63,462 nucleotides of DNA from CAXMQS01 sp964195995 (lineage in GTDB: Bacteria > Actinomycetota > Acidimicrobiia > Spongiisociales > JAOTWH01): contig CAXMQS010000098.1 in the NCBI GenBank assembly GCA_964195995.1, positions 1 to 63,462 on the forward strand, read 5' to 3'. Below are positions 42,972 to 52,230 of this stretch, one piece after another. The notes beneath the pieces are model-generated. The model made no database searches and was not told the origin of the DNA. It saw only the letters and a list, made by a program, of their open reading frames with translations. The stretch's first letter is position 1. Each line of letters begins with the position of its first letter. The position numbers were made by a program, and so were the translations under genes.

Positions 42972-44374
42972 GCAAGCCCCGGTCCCTGTTCGACAAACTA
43001 TGGGAGCGGCACGTGGTGGTCGCGGGAACTGACGAACCTGACCTGCTGTTCGTCGATCTCCACCTCGTACACGAGGTCACGTCGCCCCAGGCCTTCGAGG
43101 GGCTGCGCCTGGCGGGCCGACGAGTGCGCCGGCCCGACCTGACCCTGGCCACAGCAGACCATGGGACTCCCACCATCGATCGAGCGCTCGGCATAACCGA
43201 CCCGCTGTCACGTCAGCAAGTCGAGACGCTGCTCGCTAACTGTGCCGACGCCGGGATCACCGTGTTCGGCCCCGACGACCCGCGTAACGGAATTGTCCAC
43301 GTGATTGGTCCCGAGCAGGGCGTCACTCAGCCGGGCATGACCATCGTGTGCGGTGATAGCCATACGTCCACCCACGGCGCGTTCGGCGCTCTCGCCTTCG
43401 GCATCGGCACCTCTGAGGTCGAACATGTCCTGGCTACCCAGACAATCCGCCAGCGCAAGCCGCGCTCCATGACGGTGACCGTTGAAGGGCGGCTGGCCCG
43501 GGGAGTAACCGCCAAGGATCTAGTGATGGGCATCATCGCCCAGATCGGCTTTGCGGGGGGCGCCGGCCACGTCATCGAGTACCGCGGCGAGGCAATCGCC
43601 CGACTCACCATGGAGGAGCGGATGACGGTGTGCAACATGTCGATCGAGGCCGGGGCCCGCGCCGGTCTCATTGCCCCCGACGACACAACGTTCTCCTACA
43701 TACAAGGACGTCCCTTCGCCCCCTCCGGCGCCGCCTGGGACGAGGCGGTCGCCTACTGGCGCTCCTTGCCGAGCGACGAAGGTACCTCATTCGACGCCGA
43801 GATCGTCGTTGATGCCCCCGCTCTCGCTCCGTTCGTGAGCTGGGGAACCAACCCAGCTCAAGCCGTCCCGGTCACATCGAAGGTGCCTTCACCCGACAGC
43901 TTCGACGACCCCCACCTGCGCGAGGCCGCCGTCCGAGCACTCGCCTACATGGGCCTACAAGCGGGAACCCCCATCAGGGAGATCACGCTGGATCGTGTAT
44001 TCATCGGGTCATGTACCAATGCCCGAATCGGCGACCTGCGAGCCGCGGCGTCCGTTATCAGAGGCCGCAGAGTTCACCCAGATATCGGCGCCATGGTCGT
44101 CCCCGGTTCAGGACTCGTGAAACAAGAGGCGGAGGCAGAAGGATTGGACAAGGTGTTCACCGAGGCTGGATTCGAGTGGCGGGAGCCAGGTTGCTCCATG
44201 TGCCTCGGCATGAACCCCGACATCCTGGCACCAGGCGAGCGCTGTGCCTCGACCTCCAACCGAAACTTCGAGGGGCGCCAGGGCCGCGGCGGACGCACCC
44301 ATCTCGTCAGCCCGCCCATGGCAGCGGCGGCGGCGATCGCAGGGCACCTCGTTGACATCAGGGAGTGGGAATGA
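42968..44374 (+). CDS. leuC: 3-Isopropylmalate dehydratase large subunit
   Basis: A 468-residue aconitase-family subunit. The 4Fe-4S ligands are in FIGSCTNARIGDL and the CSMCLGMNPD motif; GDSHTSTHGAFGALAFGIGTSEVEHVLATQ is diagnostic. The TTG start overlaps the leuB stop. It works with LeuD to isomerise 2- to 3-isopropylmalate. Confidence 0.95.
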   Translation: MSKPRSLFDKLWERHVVVAGTDEPDLLFVDLHLVHEVTSPQAFEGLRLAGRRVRRPDLTLATADHGTPTIDRALGITDPLSRQQVETLLANCADAGITVFGPDDPRNGIVHVIGPEQGVTQPGMTIVCGDSHTSTHGAFGALAFGIGTSEVEHVLATQTIRQRKPRSMTVTVEGRLARGVTAKDLVMGIIAQIGFAGGAGHVIEYRGEAIARLTMEERMTVCNMSIEAGARAGLIAPDDTTFSYIQGRPFAPSGAAWDEAVAYWRSLPSDEGTSFDAEIVVDAPALAPFVSWGTNPAQAVPVTSKVPSPDSFDDPHLREAAVRALAYMGLQAGTPIREITLDRVFIGSCTNARIGDLRAAASVIRGRRVHPDIGAMVVPGSGLVKQEAEAEGLDKVFTEAGFEWREPGCSMCLGMNPDILAPGERCASTSNRNFEGRQGRGGRTHLVSPPMAAAAAIAGHLVDIREWE

Positions 44375-44976
44375 TTGAACCGGTCACGGCTATCGCGGGG
44401 ACGATGGCCCCACTGCCGCGCGCACAGGTGGATACCGACCAGATCATTCCCAAGGAGTTTCTCAAGCGAATCGAAAGGACCGGATTCGGTGACTTCCTTT
44501 TCTACGACTGGGCTCATGACGCCGAAGGCGAACTCGACCCTGAGTTCGTTCTCAACCGCTCCGAGTACCAGGGCGCCAGGGTGCTCGTGGCGGGGCCCGA
44601 CTTCGGCAGCGGGTCGTCCAGGGAGCACGCGCCGTGGGCGTTAGCGGACTGGGGCTTCCAGGCCGTCATCGCCCCGTCTCTCGGCGACATCTTCCGCTCC
44701 AACTGCTCCAAGATCGGCCTCTTGGCAGTTGAGTTGCCCGAGAGGGTGGTGGAATCACTGCTCCGCATCGCGGACGAGGATCCCACAGCCCTGGTCGAGA
44801 TCGACCTCGAGGCACAAACGGTCACAGCGCCGGGGCTCAGCGAACGGTTCGCGATAGACCCGTTCTCCAAGCACATGATGTTGAACGGCCTCGACGAGAT
44901 CGACCTGACACTGCAGAACGAGGCGGCGATCGGCGAGCACGAACTGAGCCGACCTGTATTTCTCCCCACGGTGTAA
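44371..44976 (+). CDS. leuD: 3-Isopropylmalate dehydratase small subunit
   Basis: A 201-residue swivelling-domain subunit with the DTDQIIPKEFLKRI start region and the GPDFGSGSSREHAPWAL active-site block. The ATG at 44371 overlaps the leuC stop (ATGA); an upstream in-frame GTG is less likely. It ends the ilv-leu cluster. Confidence 0.95.
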   Translation: MIEPVTAIAGTMAPLPRAQVDTDQIIPKEFLKRIERTGFGDFLFYDWAHDAEGELDPEFVLNRSEYQGARVLVAGPDFGSGSSREHAPWALADWGFQAVIAPSLGDIFRSNCSKIGLLAVELPERVVESLLRIADEDPTALVEIDLEAQTVTAPGLSERFAIDPFSKHMMLNGLDEIDLTLQNEAAIGEHELSRPVFLPTV

Positions 44977-44989
44977 GGAGCTCGGTTCT

Positions 44990-45089
44990 CCGAGAATGCG
45001 GGACCAGCCGACACCCGACGACACGTTCTGGACCCCCAACGCCGAATTGACAAACCGAAGGTCGGCAGTTCGATTTTGCCCTGGCCGCA
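44990..45089 (+). repeat. Dispersed repeat copy F ending in a tRNA 3'-half
   Basis: CCGACGACACGTTCTGGACC and CCAACGCCGAATTGACAAACCGAAGG lead to the tail GGCAGTTCGATTTTGCC with CTGGCCGCAA (45060-45089), one base shorter than other copies. It lies between leuD and the convergent LtrA gene, some 27 kb from the other copies. Confidence 0.6.
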
Positions 45090-45101
45090 AGTCGCTAGCT
45101 G

Positions 45102-46271
45102 CTAGGCAGGACCCTCGAGCTGCTTGGAGTTCTGTTCAGCTCGCAGCTTGCTGAGATCCTCCTGGTGCCGGTACGTCTCGACGCCCAGCGTCACCAAGAG
45201 GACAAAGCACACCGTCGCCGCGAGTGCCGCGCCGCTCAGGTCCCCCAGCGCCAGACCAGCGATCCCCAATAGGCCGATGAGTACCAGGCGCTCCCAGGTG
45301 AGGTATCCGGTGAAGCGGCGAACCATGATCGACTCTGCCGCGATGAACAGCATGAGGCCCCCAACGAACGCCCATCTGCTCGCATCGTCCATCGCGATAT
45401 CTGGATGTGCCAACAGCTCTTCGGTGCCTACTGCGAACAGGATCACGCCGGCCACGATCGGATAGTGGGCTATTGAGTAGGCGTCGCGTGCCAACCGTCC
45501 CCGGTCGAGACCGGTGGTTGCTGTGAGTGCCTTCTCCCCTACTTGAAAGATCCAGTCGAAATACGACCACCACATAGCCAATGCGATCAGCAGCATCGCG
45601 GTGCCGGCTAAGTAGAAAGCGGCCGAACCAGACTGGCCGACGACGCCGACGCCGACGGCGATCAACGCCTCGCCGAGCACGATTATCACGAAGAGCCCGT
45701 GGCGCTCCGAGAAGTGGGAGGCGTCAACGTCGTACTCGTATTGCTCCACCGATAGCGCACTCAAGACGTTGAGAACGACAGCGCCGACCCACAGCCACGG
45801 CCGTACGTCGTCGGGGACAAAGCCTCCGATCAGAACGAGGACCGAACCAGCCATCATTCGCAATACGTAGTCGAGGGTTCCCTTCAACTGGCCGGCCCGC
45901 CCCTCCATCTCTTGGAGACTGGCCTGCATCACCATGAAGAATCCAGCGAGAGCCATCACCCCGAAGTACGCCATGGCGAAGATGGGTCCCTCGTCGGTCC
46001 AGGCTTCTAGGACCGACACGGACAAGACGAAGGTGCCGGCTGTTGCCACGAGCATGACGAGCCGAGGCTGAAGCTCGTCGAAGTCGGCGTATCCGGCGAG
46101 CCAGGTGTACTGGGTCCACGCCCACCACAGGAGTGCCAGCACGACCGCGGCGCGCCACAACGTTGGCCAGTCGAGGTGCCCGTGGATTGAGGTCACTACC
46201 TGAGTGATGCCGAACACGAAGACGAGGTCGAAGAAGAGTTCGACGAAACTGGCGCTGCGATCCTCGTCCAC
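45102..46271 (-). CDS. Low-temperature-requirement A (LtrA) family membrane protein
   Basis: A 389-residue polytopic protein with roughly ten membrane segments. The diagnostic N-terminal motif is SFVELFFDLVFVFGITQV. WWAWTQYTWLAGYAD, the central FSERHGLFVIIVLGEALIAVG and MWWSYFDW blocks also match the LtrA family. LtrA was named from cold-sensitive Listeria mutants; its molecular function is not known. It is convergent with leuD and lies downstream of the ABC permease genes, separated by a hairpin. Confidence 0.85.
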   Translation of the reverse strand: MDEDRSASFVELFFDLVFVFGITQVVTSIHGHLDWPTLWRAAVVLALLWWAWTQYTWLAGYADFDELQPRLVMLVATAGTFVLSVSVLEAWTDEGPIFAMAYFGVMALAGFFMVMQASLQEMEGRAGQLKGTLDYVLRMMAGSVLVLIGGFVPDDVRPWLWVGAVVLNVLSALSVEQYEYDVDASHFSERHGLFVIIVLGEALIAVGVGVVGQSGSAAFYLAGTAMLLIALAMWWSYFDWIFQVGEKALTATTGLDRGRLARDAYSIAHYPIVAGVILFAVGTEELLAHPDIAMDDASRWAFVGGLMLFIAAESIMVRRFTGYLTWERLVLIGLLGIAGLALGDLSGAALAATVCFVLLVTLGVETYRHQEDLSKLRAEQNSKQLEGPA

Positions 46272-46279
46272 TTATCACA

Positions 46280-46310
46280 CCTCGGGAGCGCCGGACGATA
46301 GCGCCCGAGG
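46280..46310 (-). terminator. Stem-loop after the BMP-type ABC operon
   Basis: CCTCGGGAGCGC and GCGCCCGAGG pair over 10 bp with one bulge or mismatch around a 9-base loop, about 90 bases past the last permease stop. It lacks a clear T run, so it may be a weak or Rho-assisted terminator. Confidence 0.5.
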
Positions 46311-46399
46311 TCTGGAGCGGTCGCTTCTCTCCTAGACGGCAAGGCTTGCTCGAGCCTCCCGTATGGCGAACCCACGCCGGCTCGTTTCGGTTCCCTCGG

Positions 46400-47338
46400 C
46401 TACCGCAGGCCGCGGATGAACGGCTGCGCCAGGTCTGAAGGCTGACGGGACTGCTTGGTGATGAAGTACATCACGAGCAGGGTCAGCACGTAGGGCAGAG
46501 CCGCCAGGAACTGGGCGTTGAGCTGATAGCCGAGAACCGGAGTGGCGAGCCGGAACGCATCGGCCATCCCGAACACCAACGATCCCAGCACCACACCGCC
46601 CAGCGTCCATCCGCCGAAATAGACGGCGGCGATCGCGATGAAGCCGCGGCCACCCACCATCCCCGCGTCAAAGGTGCCGACCTGCCCGACAACGAGGAAA
46701 GCGCCGCCCAGCCCGGCAAGCATCCCGCCGTAGTAGACGGCCTGACGGCGTCGCTTATTGACGTCGATCCCCGAAACGTCCGCTGCCTGGGGGTTCTCCC
46801 CTACAGCCCGAGTCTCGAGACCCCAACGGGTCTTGTAGAGCAGCCACCAGGTGAGCGGGACCAACGGATACAACAGGTAGGTGGGCCAGGTCTGGCCGAA
46901 TAGCGCTGGCCCGACGAGTGGGATGTCTGACAGCAACGGAATCTCGATGATGTTGGCTCGGCGCGCCATCGGATCTATCGCCGCATTGAGGAACCCGGCC
47001 AGCCCCAAGACGAGAACGTTGGCGGTCAATCCCACCACGAACTGATCCGCAGTTAGTCGGTGGCTCATATTCGCCTGGATGAGGCCCACCAGGAGGCCTC
47101 CCCCGACGCCGGCGGCAAGGCCGATCACGGTCGAATCGGTTATGTGGTATCCCACCGTTCCGGCGAACGCACCGGCCAGGATCGACCCTTCGACCGAGAT
47201 GTTGATCGTCCCGGCCTTCTCGGCGACCAACTCACCGAGCCCCGCGAACGCGAGGAGTGCGCCCAGCCGAACGGCGCTGCCGTACATCGTCGAGCTGCCG
47301 AATATGTCGAAGACTGCGGAGAGGAAATCGCCGATCAT
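46400..47338 (-). CDS. BMP-type ABC importer permease, second subunit
   Basis: A 312-residue permease of the BPD_transp_2/YufQ-NupQ group with eight or more membrane segments. GELVAEKAGTINISVEGSI and AVGENPQAADVSGIDV are signatures of the permeases used by PnrA/BMP-type nucleoside importers. It overlaps its partner permease by 4 bp. It is the last gene of the transporter unit. Confidence 0.9.
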   Translation of the reverse strand: MIGDFLSAVFDIFGSSTMYGSAVRLGALLAFAGLGELVAEKAGTINISVEGSILAGAFAGTVGYHITDSTVIGLAAGVGGGLLVGLIQANMSHRLTADQFVVGLTANVLVLGLAGFLNAAIDPMARRANIIEIPLLSDIPLVGPALFGQTWPTYLLYPLVPLTWWLLYKTRWGLETRAVGENPQAADVSGIDVNKRRRQAVYYGGMLAGLGGAFLVVGQVGTFDAGMVGGRGFIAIAAVYFGGWTLGGVVLGSLVFGMADAFRLATPVLGYQLNAQFLAALPYVLTLLVMYFITKQSRQPSDLAQPFIRGLR

Positions 47339-48468
47339 GCTGCCCCAGTCGCGGTGGCCAGCGCGCGTCGCCGATCACGGATGAACTGGACGGCCGGCGG
47401 AATGAGCAATGCCAATACCAACAAGGCCTGCACCACGTCCACGATCTTGCGATCAACACCGGTAGAAGCAAGGAAGCCGGAGCCGGTGCGCAGGGCAGCG
47501 AAGAGGATGGCCATCGGAATGCAGAGCAACGGTCTACTCCGCGCCAGCAGCGCGACAAGAAGGCCCTGCCAGCCGATGTTGGAGGCAAAGCCCGTGGTGA
47601 GCCGATAGGTCGACGAGCCGCCGGTCAGCATCACCGCACCGGCGAGGCCGGCGAAGGCTCCGGACAGGAACAAGGCCATGGTTCCGGTCCGGTTGGCCGA
47701 AACGCCCACCTTCTGGGCGACGTTGGCGTTGTTGCCGAGCAACCGAATGTGGAACCCCCACACGGTGCGCGCCAGCAGGTAGGCGATCACCACTGCCAAG
47801 GCCAGGGCCAACACGAATCCGATATGGAACTCGTTGCCGAAAATATCGAGGAAGGGCAACCGAGCGTCGTCAGGCAGGGCAGCGCTGGTGACTGCTCGCG
47901 TCGGACGGTTCGGGTCGACGTCGCGCAGCATCCAATCGGTCGTGACCGCAAAGCCCACGATCTGGAAAGCGATGAAGACGAGCAACAATGTGGAGATCAC
48001 CTCGGGAACCCCACGGCGGATCTTCATGAAGGACGCCACGGCGGCGTAGGCGCCGCCGGCAGCAAACCCCAGCGCCAGGCCGAGCACAACCAGGAGGGGC
48101 CCAGGACCGCCCCACTTCGTCCCGACCCAAGCCATCGCCATCGCCCCCATGAGCAGCTGGCCTTCCTGACCGATGTTGAACACCCCGGCCTTAACCCCGA
48201 TGACCATCCCCAGGGCGACGAGCAGCATCGGAGCCGCGATGACGAACGTGTTACCCCACCGGCCGGGTGCCAGGAAAGCCCCGTCGAGCAGCGCCTGGAA
48301 TACCTGCGTGGCCGAATTGCCGGTGACCGCAACCAGGAGTGCCGATAGCAGCAGCGCCGCACTGAAGCTGAGCACATAGAGCAACGCTGTTTCGCCGATT
48401 GAGCGCCAGCGGGAGGGCGAGGCGACCACAACAGGAATCTCTGGTGTCGGCACTTTGAGGTCGGTCAC
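47335..48468 (-). CDS. BMP-type ABC importer permease, first subunit
   Basis: A 377-residue permease of the YufP/NupP type. The N terminus is cytoplasmic, followed by segments such as ALLYVLSFSAALLLSALLVAV. The motifs GVFNIGQEGQLLMGAM and LGNNANVAQKVGVSANRTG mark this family. It overlaps the ATPase and the second permease by 4 bp on each side. Confidence 0.9.
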   Translation of the reverse strand: MTDLKVPTPEIPVVVASPSRWRSIGETALLYVLSFSAALLLSALLVAVTGNSATQVFQALLDGAFLAPGRWGNTFVIAAPMLLVALGMVIGVKAGVFNIGQEGQLLMGAMAMAWVGTKWGGPGPLLVVLGLALGFAAGGAYAAVASFMKIRRGVPEVISTLLLVFIAFQIVGFAVTTDWMLRDVDPNRPTRAVTSAALPDDARLPFLDIFGNEFHIGFVLALALAVVIAYLLARTVWGFHIRLLGNNANVAQKVGVSANRTGTMALFLSGAFAGLAGAVMLTGGSSTYRLTTGFASNIGWQGLLVALLARSRPLLCIPMAILFAALRTGSGFLASTGVDRKIVDVVQALLVLALLIPPAVQFIRDRRRALATATGAA

Positions 48469-50054
48469 GCCGCCGTCTCCCCCTCCGTCGATCCACCGAT
48501 CAGCAGGCCCAATCGTTCAACATCGAGATCGTCAAGAGTCATCTCGCCGATGATCCGTCCTCGATAGATCACGACGATCCGATCGGCCAAAGCAAGGATC
48601 TCGCCGAGGTCGGTCGAAACGAGCAACACGCCGATACCGTCGTTTTCGGCGGCGGCTCGGAGCCGCTCACCGATGTACTCGATCGCCCCAACGTCCAGTC
48701 CGCGGGTTGGCTGATGCGCCACGAGCACCTTGGGGCCAACCGAAAGGGCCCTGGCCAGGACTACTCGCTGCTGGTTGCCCCCCGAAAGCGTCGCCAACGG
48801 GACATCGGGGCCGGGGGTGTGGATGTCGAACTCCCCAATGAGTTCGAGGGCGCGCCGGCGCATCTCGTCGAAGCTGAGGATTCCACGCGCAGCGAATTGC
48901 TTGATCGATGACAGCACCAGGTTCTCGGCGACCGACATCTCGGGCACGCATCCGGAATGGTGACGATCGGCCGGAATGACGGCGATGCCAGCGCGGTGCA
49001 TTGCCCCGGCGACACCCGAAGGCACCACCTGGCCTGCTACCCGGATCACGCCGGAGTCAAGTTTGATGAGGCTCGCCAACGACCGGGCCAATGTGGTCTG
49101 CCCATTGCCCTCGACTCCGGCGACGCCGACGACCTCGCCTGGTCGAACTTCCAGCGAAAGTCCGTCGAGCACGACTGCGCCGTCGGGGGCGCGCGCTACC
49201 AAATCGGAAACCTCCAGAATCGGAGGCACTTCGGAAGCGATCGCGGCCGTGTGGGTAGCTGCAATCACTTCGGTGTCAACGACGCCTATCGAGGCCGCAG
49301 CTGTTCGAAGACTGACGGGACGACCGACCATGGCGCGTGCCAGCGAGGCAGCATCAGCGTCGGCGGTCATGACCCGCTCCACAACCTTGCCATCGCGCAT
49401 GATCGTGATGCGATCCGTCGCCTGAAGTACCTCGTCGAGCTTGTGACTCACGAGGGCGACTGCCCAGCCCTCGCGCTTGACGCCTTCGGCGAGCACCTCG
49501 AAGAGGTACTGACTTTCGCTTGGGGTGAGAACGGATGTCGGCTCGTCGAGGATGATGATCCGAGGCTCGTGCTTGAGGCACTTGATGATCTCAACTCGCT
49601 GGCGCAGACCCGCAGTGAGATCCCGCACGACGGCGTCCGGATCGACCTCTAGACCGTATTTGGTGCACACCTCGCGTACTCGCCGGCGAGTCGAGTCCCG
49701 ATCGAGCCCGCCCTGTTCGCCGAGTGCGACGTTCTCCCAGACCGACAGAGCGTCAACCAGGCTGTAGTGCTGATGCACCATGCCGATGCCATACTCCACC
49801 GCCTGCGTCGGGTCATGGATGGCGCATGGTTCACCATCGATGGTGATTGTCCCGTTATCCGGAATGGCCAGCCCGATCGCCATCCGCATGAGGGTCGATT
49901 TACCGGCACCGTTCTCGCCCAGGATCCCGTGGATCTCGCCGCGCCGCAGGGTCAGGTCGACGTCGTCGCAAGCAACGACGCTGCCGTAGCGCTTCGTCAT
50001 TCCAGACAATTGCAGTACTGCAACATCTTCGCGGCTGTCGGCCGCTGGATTCAT
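48465..50054 (-). CDS. BMP-type ABC importer ATPase (two nucleotide-binding domains)
   Basis: A 529-residue protein with two ABC domains in one chain, as in NupO/RbsA-type importers. Domain 1 has Walker A GENGAGKST, and its Walker B IILDEPTSVLT follows DLTAGLRQRVEIIK. Domain 2 has GVEGNGQTTLA, the signature LSGGNQQRVVLAR and HQPTRGLDVGAIE. Domain 2 Walker A ends in Thr-Thr rather than Lys-Ser/Thr and is degenerate, which is usual in this group. It energises the two permeases encoded next. Confidence 0.92.
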   Translation of the reverse strand: MNPAADSREDVAVLQLSGMTKRYGSVVACDDVDLTLRRGEIHGILGENGAGKSTLMRMAIGLAIPDNGTITIDGEPCAIHDPTQAVEYGIGMVHQHYSLVDALSVWENVALGEQGGLDRDSTRRRVREVCTKYGLEVDPDAVVRDLTAGLRQRVEIIKCLKHEPRIIILDEPTSVLTPSESQYLFEVLAEGVKREGWAVALVSHKLDEVLQATDRITIMRDGKVVERVMTADADAASLARAMVGRPVSLRTAAASIGVVDTEVIAATHTAAIASEVPPILEVSDLVARAPDGAVVLDGLSLEVRPGEVVGVAGVEGNGQTTLARSLASLIKLDSGVIRVAGQVVPSGVAGAMHRAGIAVIPADRHHSGCVPEMSVAENLVLSSIKQFAARGILSFDEMRRRALELIGEFDIHTPGPDVPLATLSGGNQQRVVLARALSVGPKVLVAHQPTRGLDVGAIEYIGERLRAAAENDGIGVLLVSTDLGEILALADRIVVIYRGRIIGEMTLDDLDVERLGLLIGGSTEGETAA

Positions 50055-50124
50055 TCAGACTCCGAACCGAGGCGAAGGGCACCCGAGGGTGCCCTTCGCG
50101 CTCTGCTCAATCGTTGTGATTCTC

Positions 50125-51273
50125 CTAGAAACCGTATGCGGCGGCTGCGATCTGGAACAGTGCGTCGCCAAACTCGCCAGCACCGACTCGCTGGTTGAAG
50201 TCCTCGAGCATCTGTACCTGCTCCGCAGTGGCGTTGCAGAGCTCGCCACCGACCTGGGGATCGACGCCGACGGTGAACTTACGAGCACCGCCCTCTTCCA
50301 GAGCACCCGAGAGGATCTCGTCGAAGATGTCGGCGATGTAGTCACCAGCATCGAACTTGATCTCGAGGCTGTAGTCGACGTCGTCTCGCTCGCACCCGTT
50401 GGACTGGCCTGCTGTCATGACGATGAGTCCGTCCTCATTAGCGAGCTGCACGATGGCCTCGTGGGCACCGTCGAGGAACGGATAGACCGCGTCGGCCCCG
50501 GCGGCAACGGCGGTGTTGTACGCCTCCGTAGCTCCGGCGGTGTTGGCGAAGTCGAACGGGAAGTTCCCGGTAGACACATAGGTTGCCGTGAAGGACGCGT
50601 CCACCTCCTGCATCCCGAGCACCCAGGCATTGAACGACTCAACCTCGAAGCCGAGATCACAGCAGCCGATGAACACGGCGCTGTCGCCGCCGGCTTCCTG
50701 CATCAACAATCCGGTGGCATAGCCGCCGGAGATGCTCAACTCGCCTCCGCTGTCTGTACTGCGGAGCAAGCCGGGAACATCCTGGTAGCCGGAGCCGCAG
50801 TTGCAGTACCAGAAGATCTCCTCGTGCTCGAGGAAGATGTCCTCGTTACCGTCGGCGAGCACACTCGATACAAGAGCGACGATGTCGGGGTTCTGCGCGA
50901 CGATGTTGTCGAGCTCGGCACGGCCGTCGGCCGGATCGATCTCGTCAACGATAAGTATGTCTTCATACCCGCCGGCAGTCGCGATCTCTTCGAGTGTGGT
51001 GACGAGGGCCTCGTTGTAGGCACCGTCATCACGTGGTCCTGTCGAGGCCATCGCGATCAATACCTTGCCATCGCCGTTGAAGTCGGCGGCGCCGAAATCG
51101 GGCAAAGTCGTAGCCGGTGCCTGCGTAGCCGGTGCCTGCGTGGCCGGTGCCTGCGTGGCCGGTGCCGCCGTCGGGGCGGTGGTCTCCTCACTGGAATCGC
51201 CGCAGGCGCTGGCGATAAGGGTGAGTACTGCGACCAGTGCAAACACCGCCCGCAATCGTGACTTGTCCTTCAT
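50125..51273 (-). CDS. BMP/PnrA-type substrate-binding lipoprotein
   Basis: A 382-residue lipoprotein. The signal peptide MKDKSRLRAVFALVAVLTL ends at a lipobox (ASAC). A linker then contains tandem ATQAP pentapeptides encoded by near-identical 15-bp repeats (about 51111-51170). The mature domain GKVLIAMASTGPRDDGAYNEALVTTLEEI matches the BMP family, whose known members bind purine nucleosides, riboflavin or related compounds. It is the first gene of the transporter unit and has the FadR-like operator about 117 bases upstream of its ATG. Its ligand should be the substrate of the catabolic locus. Confidence 0.9.
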   Translation of the reverse strand: MKDKSRLRAVFALVAVLTLIASACGDSSEETTAPTAAPATQAPATQAPATQAPATTLPDFGAADFNGDGKVLIAMASTGPRDDGAYNEALVTTLEEIATAGGYEDILIVDEIDPADGRAELDNIVAQNPDIVALVSSVLADGNEDIFLEHEEIFWYCNCGSGYQDVPGLLRSTDSGGELSISGGYATGLLMQEAGGDSAVFIGCCDLGFEVESFNAWVLGMQEVDASFTATYVSTGNFPFDFANTAGATEAYNTAVAAGADAVYPFLDGAHEAIVQLANEDGLIVMTAGQSNGCERDDVDYSLEIKFDAGDYIADIFDEILSGALEEGGARKFTVGVDPQVGGELCNATAEQVQMLEDFNQRVGAGEFGDALFQIAAAAYGF

Positions 51274-51389
51274 GCGTTAATACCTCCCGAATCGACCTTG
51301 TCGCTGTGTTAGCTACAAAGCCGGTTATTCGATCCCGCCGCCGCTGGACGGGTTGTCCTATTCAGACCGCCGACTCCATTCTGGACTGA

Positions 51390-51400
51390 TGGTCAGACCA
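51390..51400. promoter_or_regulatory. GntR/FCD operator upstream of the ABC importer unit
   Basis: TGGTCAGACCA is a perfect palindrome around the central base and matches the FCD-family consensus T-N-G-T-N3-A-C-N-A. It lies in the gap between the GntR gene end and the importer start. The same core occurs at 56496-56520 and 62517-62535. Confidence 0.75.
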
Positions 51401-51450
51401 ACGATCAACATCAACGATAGTCCGTCGGGTTAGCGAGCGCCCAACCCGCA

Positions 51451-52230
51451 TCACAACCCGACCGTGTGTTTGACGGTGCCGGCATCGCGTGGGTCCGGCG
51501 GTTGTTGTGGACGTGTCAATCTGCTCATCAGGCTCATCCGGCCTTGCACCGGACCCAGATGCTCTTCCACCGCCTCCAGCATCGTCGCAACATCGCTGGC
51601 TGAGAACGCCTCGGCGATCACCCGATGCTCTGCGGCGGCCCGCGCGATGGCTTCGGCGGGGTCGACATCGCCTTCGATGCCGAGAATGAGCTCGGCTGAT
51701 AGATCCGCTTGCACCAGAGTGTCGAGCACTCGGCCATACACCTCGACCAGCACCGGGTTGCCACACGCCCCGGCGATGCTGGCGTGAAACTCGCGGTCGG
51801 CAAGGCTGAAGTCCTCGAGGCTGGTCGGGGTCGGTCGATGGGCCAGCTCGCTCACCTCGTTGCGCTCTTTCGATGTCGCCCGGAATGCGGCCAACTCGAA
51901 CAATGTGAGCTCCAGCACGCGACGGGCTTCGAGCAACGTGCGCATCGGCTTCTTGCCGCCGTCAAGGTCGGGAAGCTGCGATCCCGGCAATCTCTCCACC
52001 ACGTAGGACCGGTTGCCGCGCCTCTCGATGACTCCGAGGCCGATCAGTTCCTGAATCGCTTCTCGCACTGAGGTCCTGGCGACTCCGAACTGCTCGGCGA
52101 GGCCTCTCTCGGCGGGAAGCTGAGAGCCAGGCTGAAACTCGCCGCTGATGATCCGGGTGTGGATGTCGTCGCGGACCTTCTCGGAAACTGTCGTGCGCTC
52201 GAATGGTTCGAAGGGTCGATGGGTGCTCAC
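51451..52230 (-). CDS. GntR-family transcriptional regulator, FCD (FadR) subfamily
   Basis: A 259-residue regulator. An N-terminal winged helix (VSEKVRDDIHTRIISGEFQPGSQLPAERGLAEQFGVARTSVREAIQEL) is followed by an all-helical FCD ligand domain from about residue 95 (LLEARRVLELTLFELAA, FHASIAGACGNPVL, EHRVIAEAF), with candidate metal-binding Asp/His residues. The GTG at 52230 has GGGGAGA upstream and overlaps the VOC gene stop (GTGA). It is the last gene of the ADH unit and is the obvious candidate to bind the GGTCAGACC operators before all three units, releasing them when an acid intermediate binds. Confidence 0.92.
   Translation of the reverse strand: MSTHRPFEPFERTTVSEKVRDDIHTRIISGEFQPGSQLPAERGLAEQFGVARTSVREAIQELIGLGVIERRGNRSYVVERLPGSQLPDLDGGKKPMRTLLEARRVLELTLFELAAFRATSKERNEVSELAHRPTPTSLEDFSLADREFHASIAGACGNPVLVEVYGRVLDTLVQADLSAELILGIEGDVDPAEAIARAAAEHRVIAEAFSASDVATMLEAVEEHLGPVQGRMSLMSRLTRPQQPPDPRDAGTVKHTVGL

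Noticed and set aside
51111..51170. Minisatellite or regulatory repeat
   Set aside because: The tandem 15-mers are in frame inside the BMP lipoprotein gene and encode its ATQAP linker.
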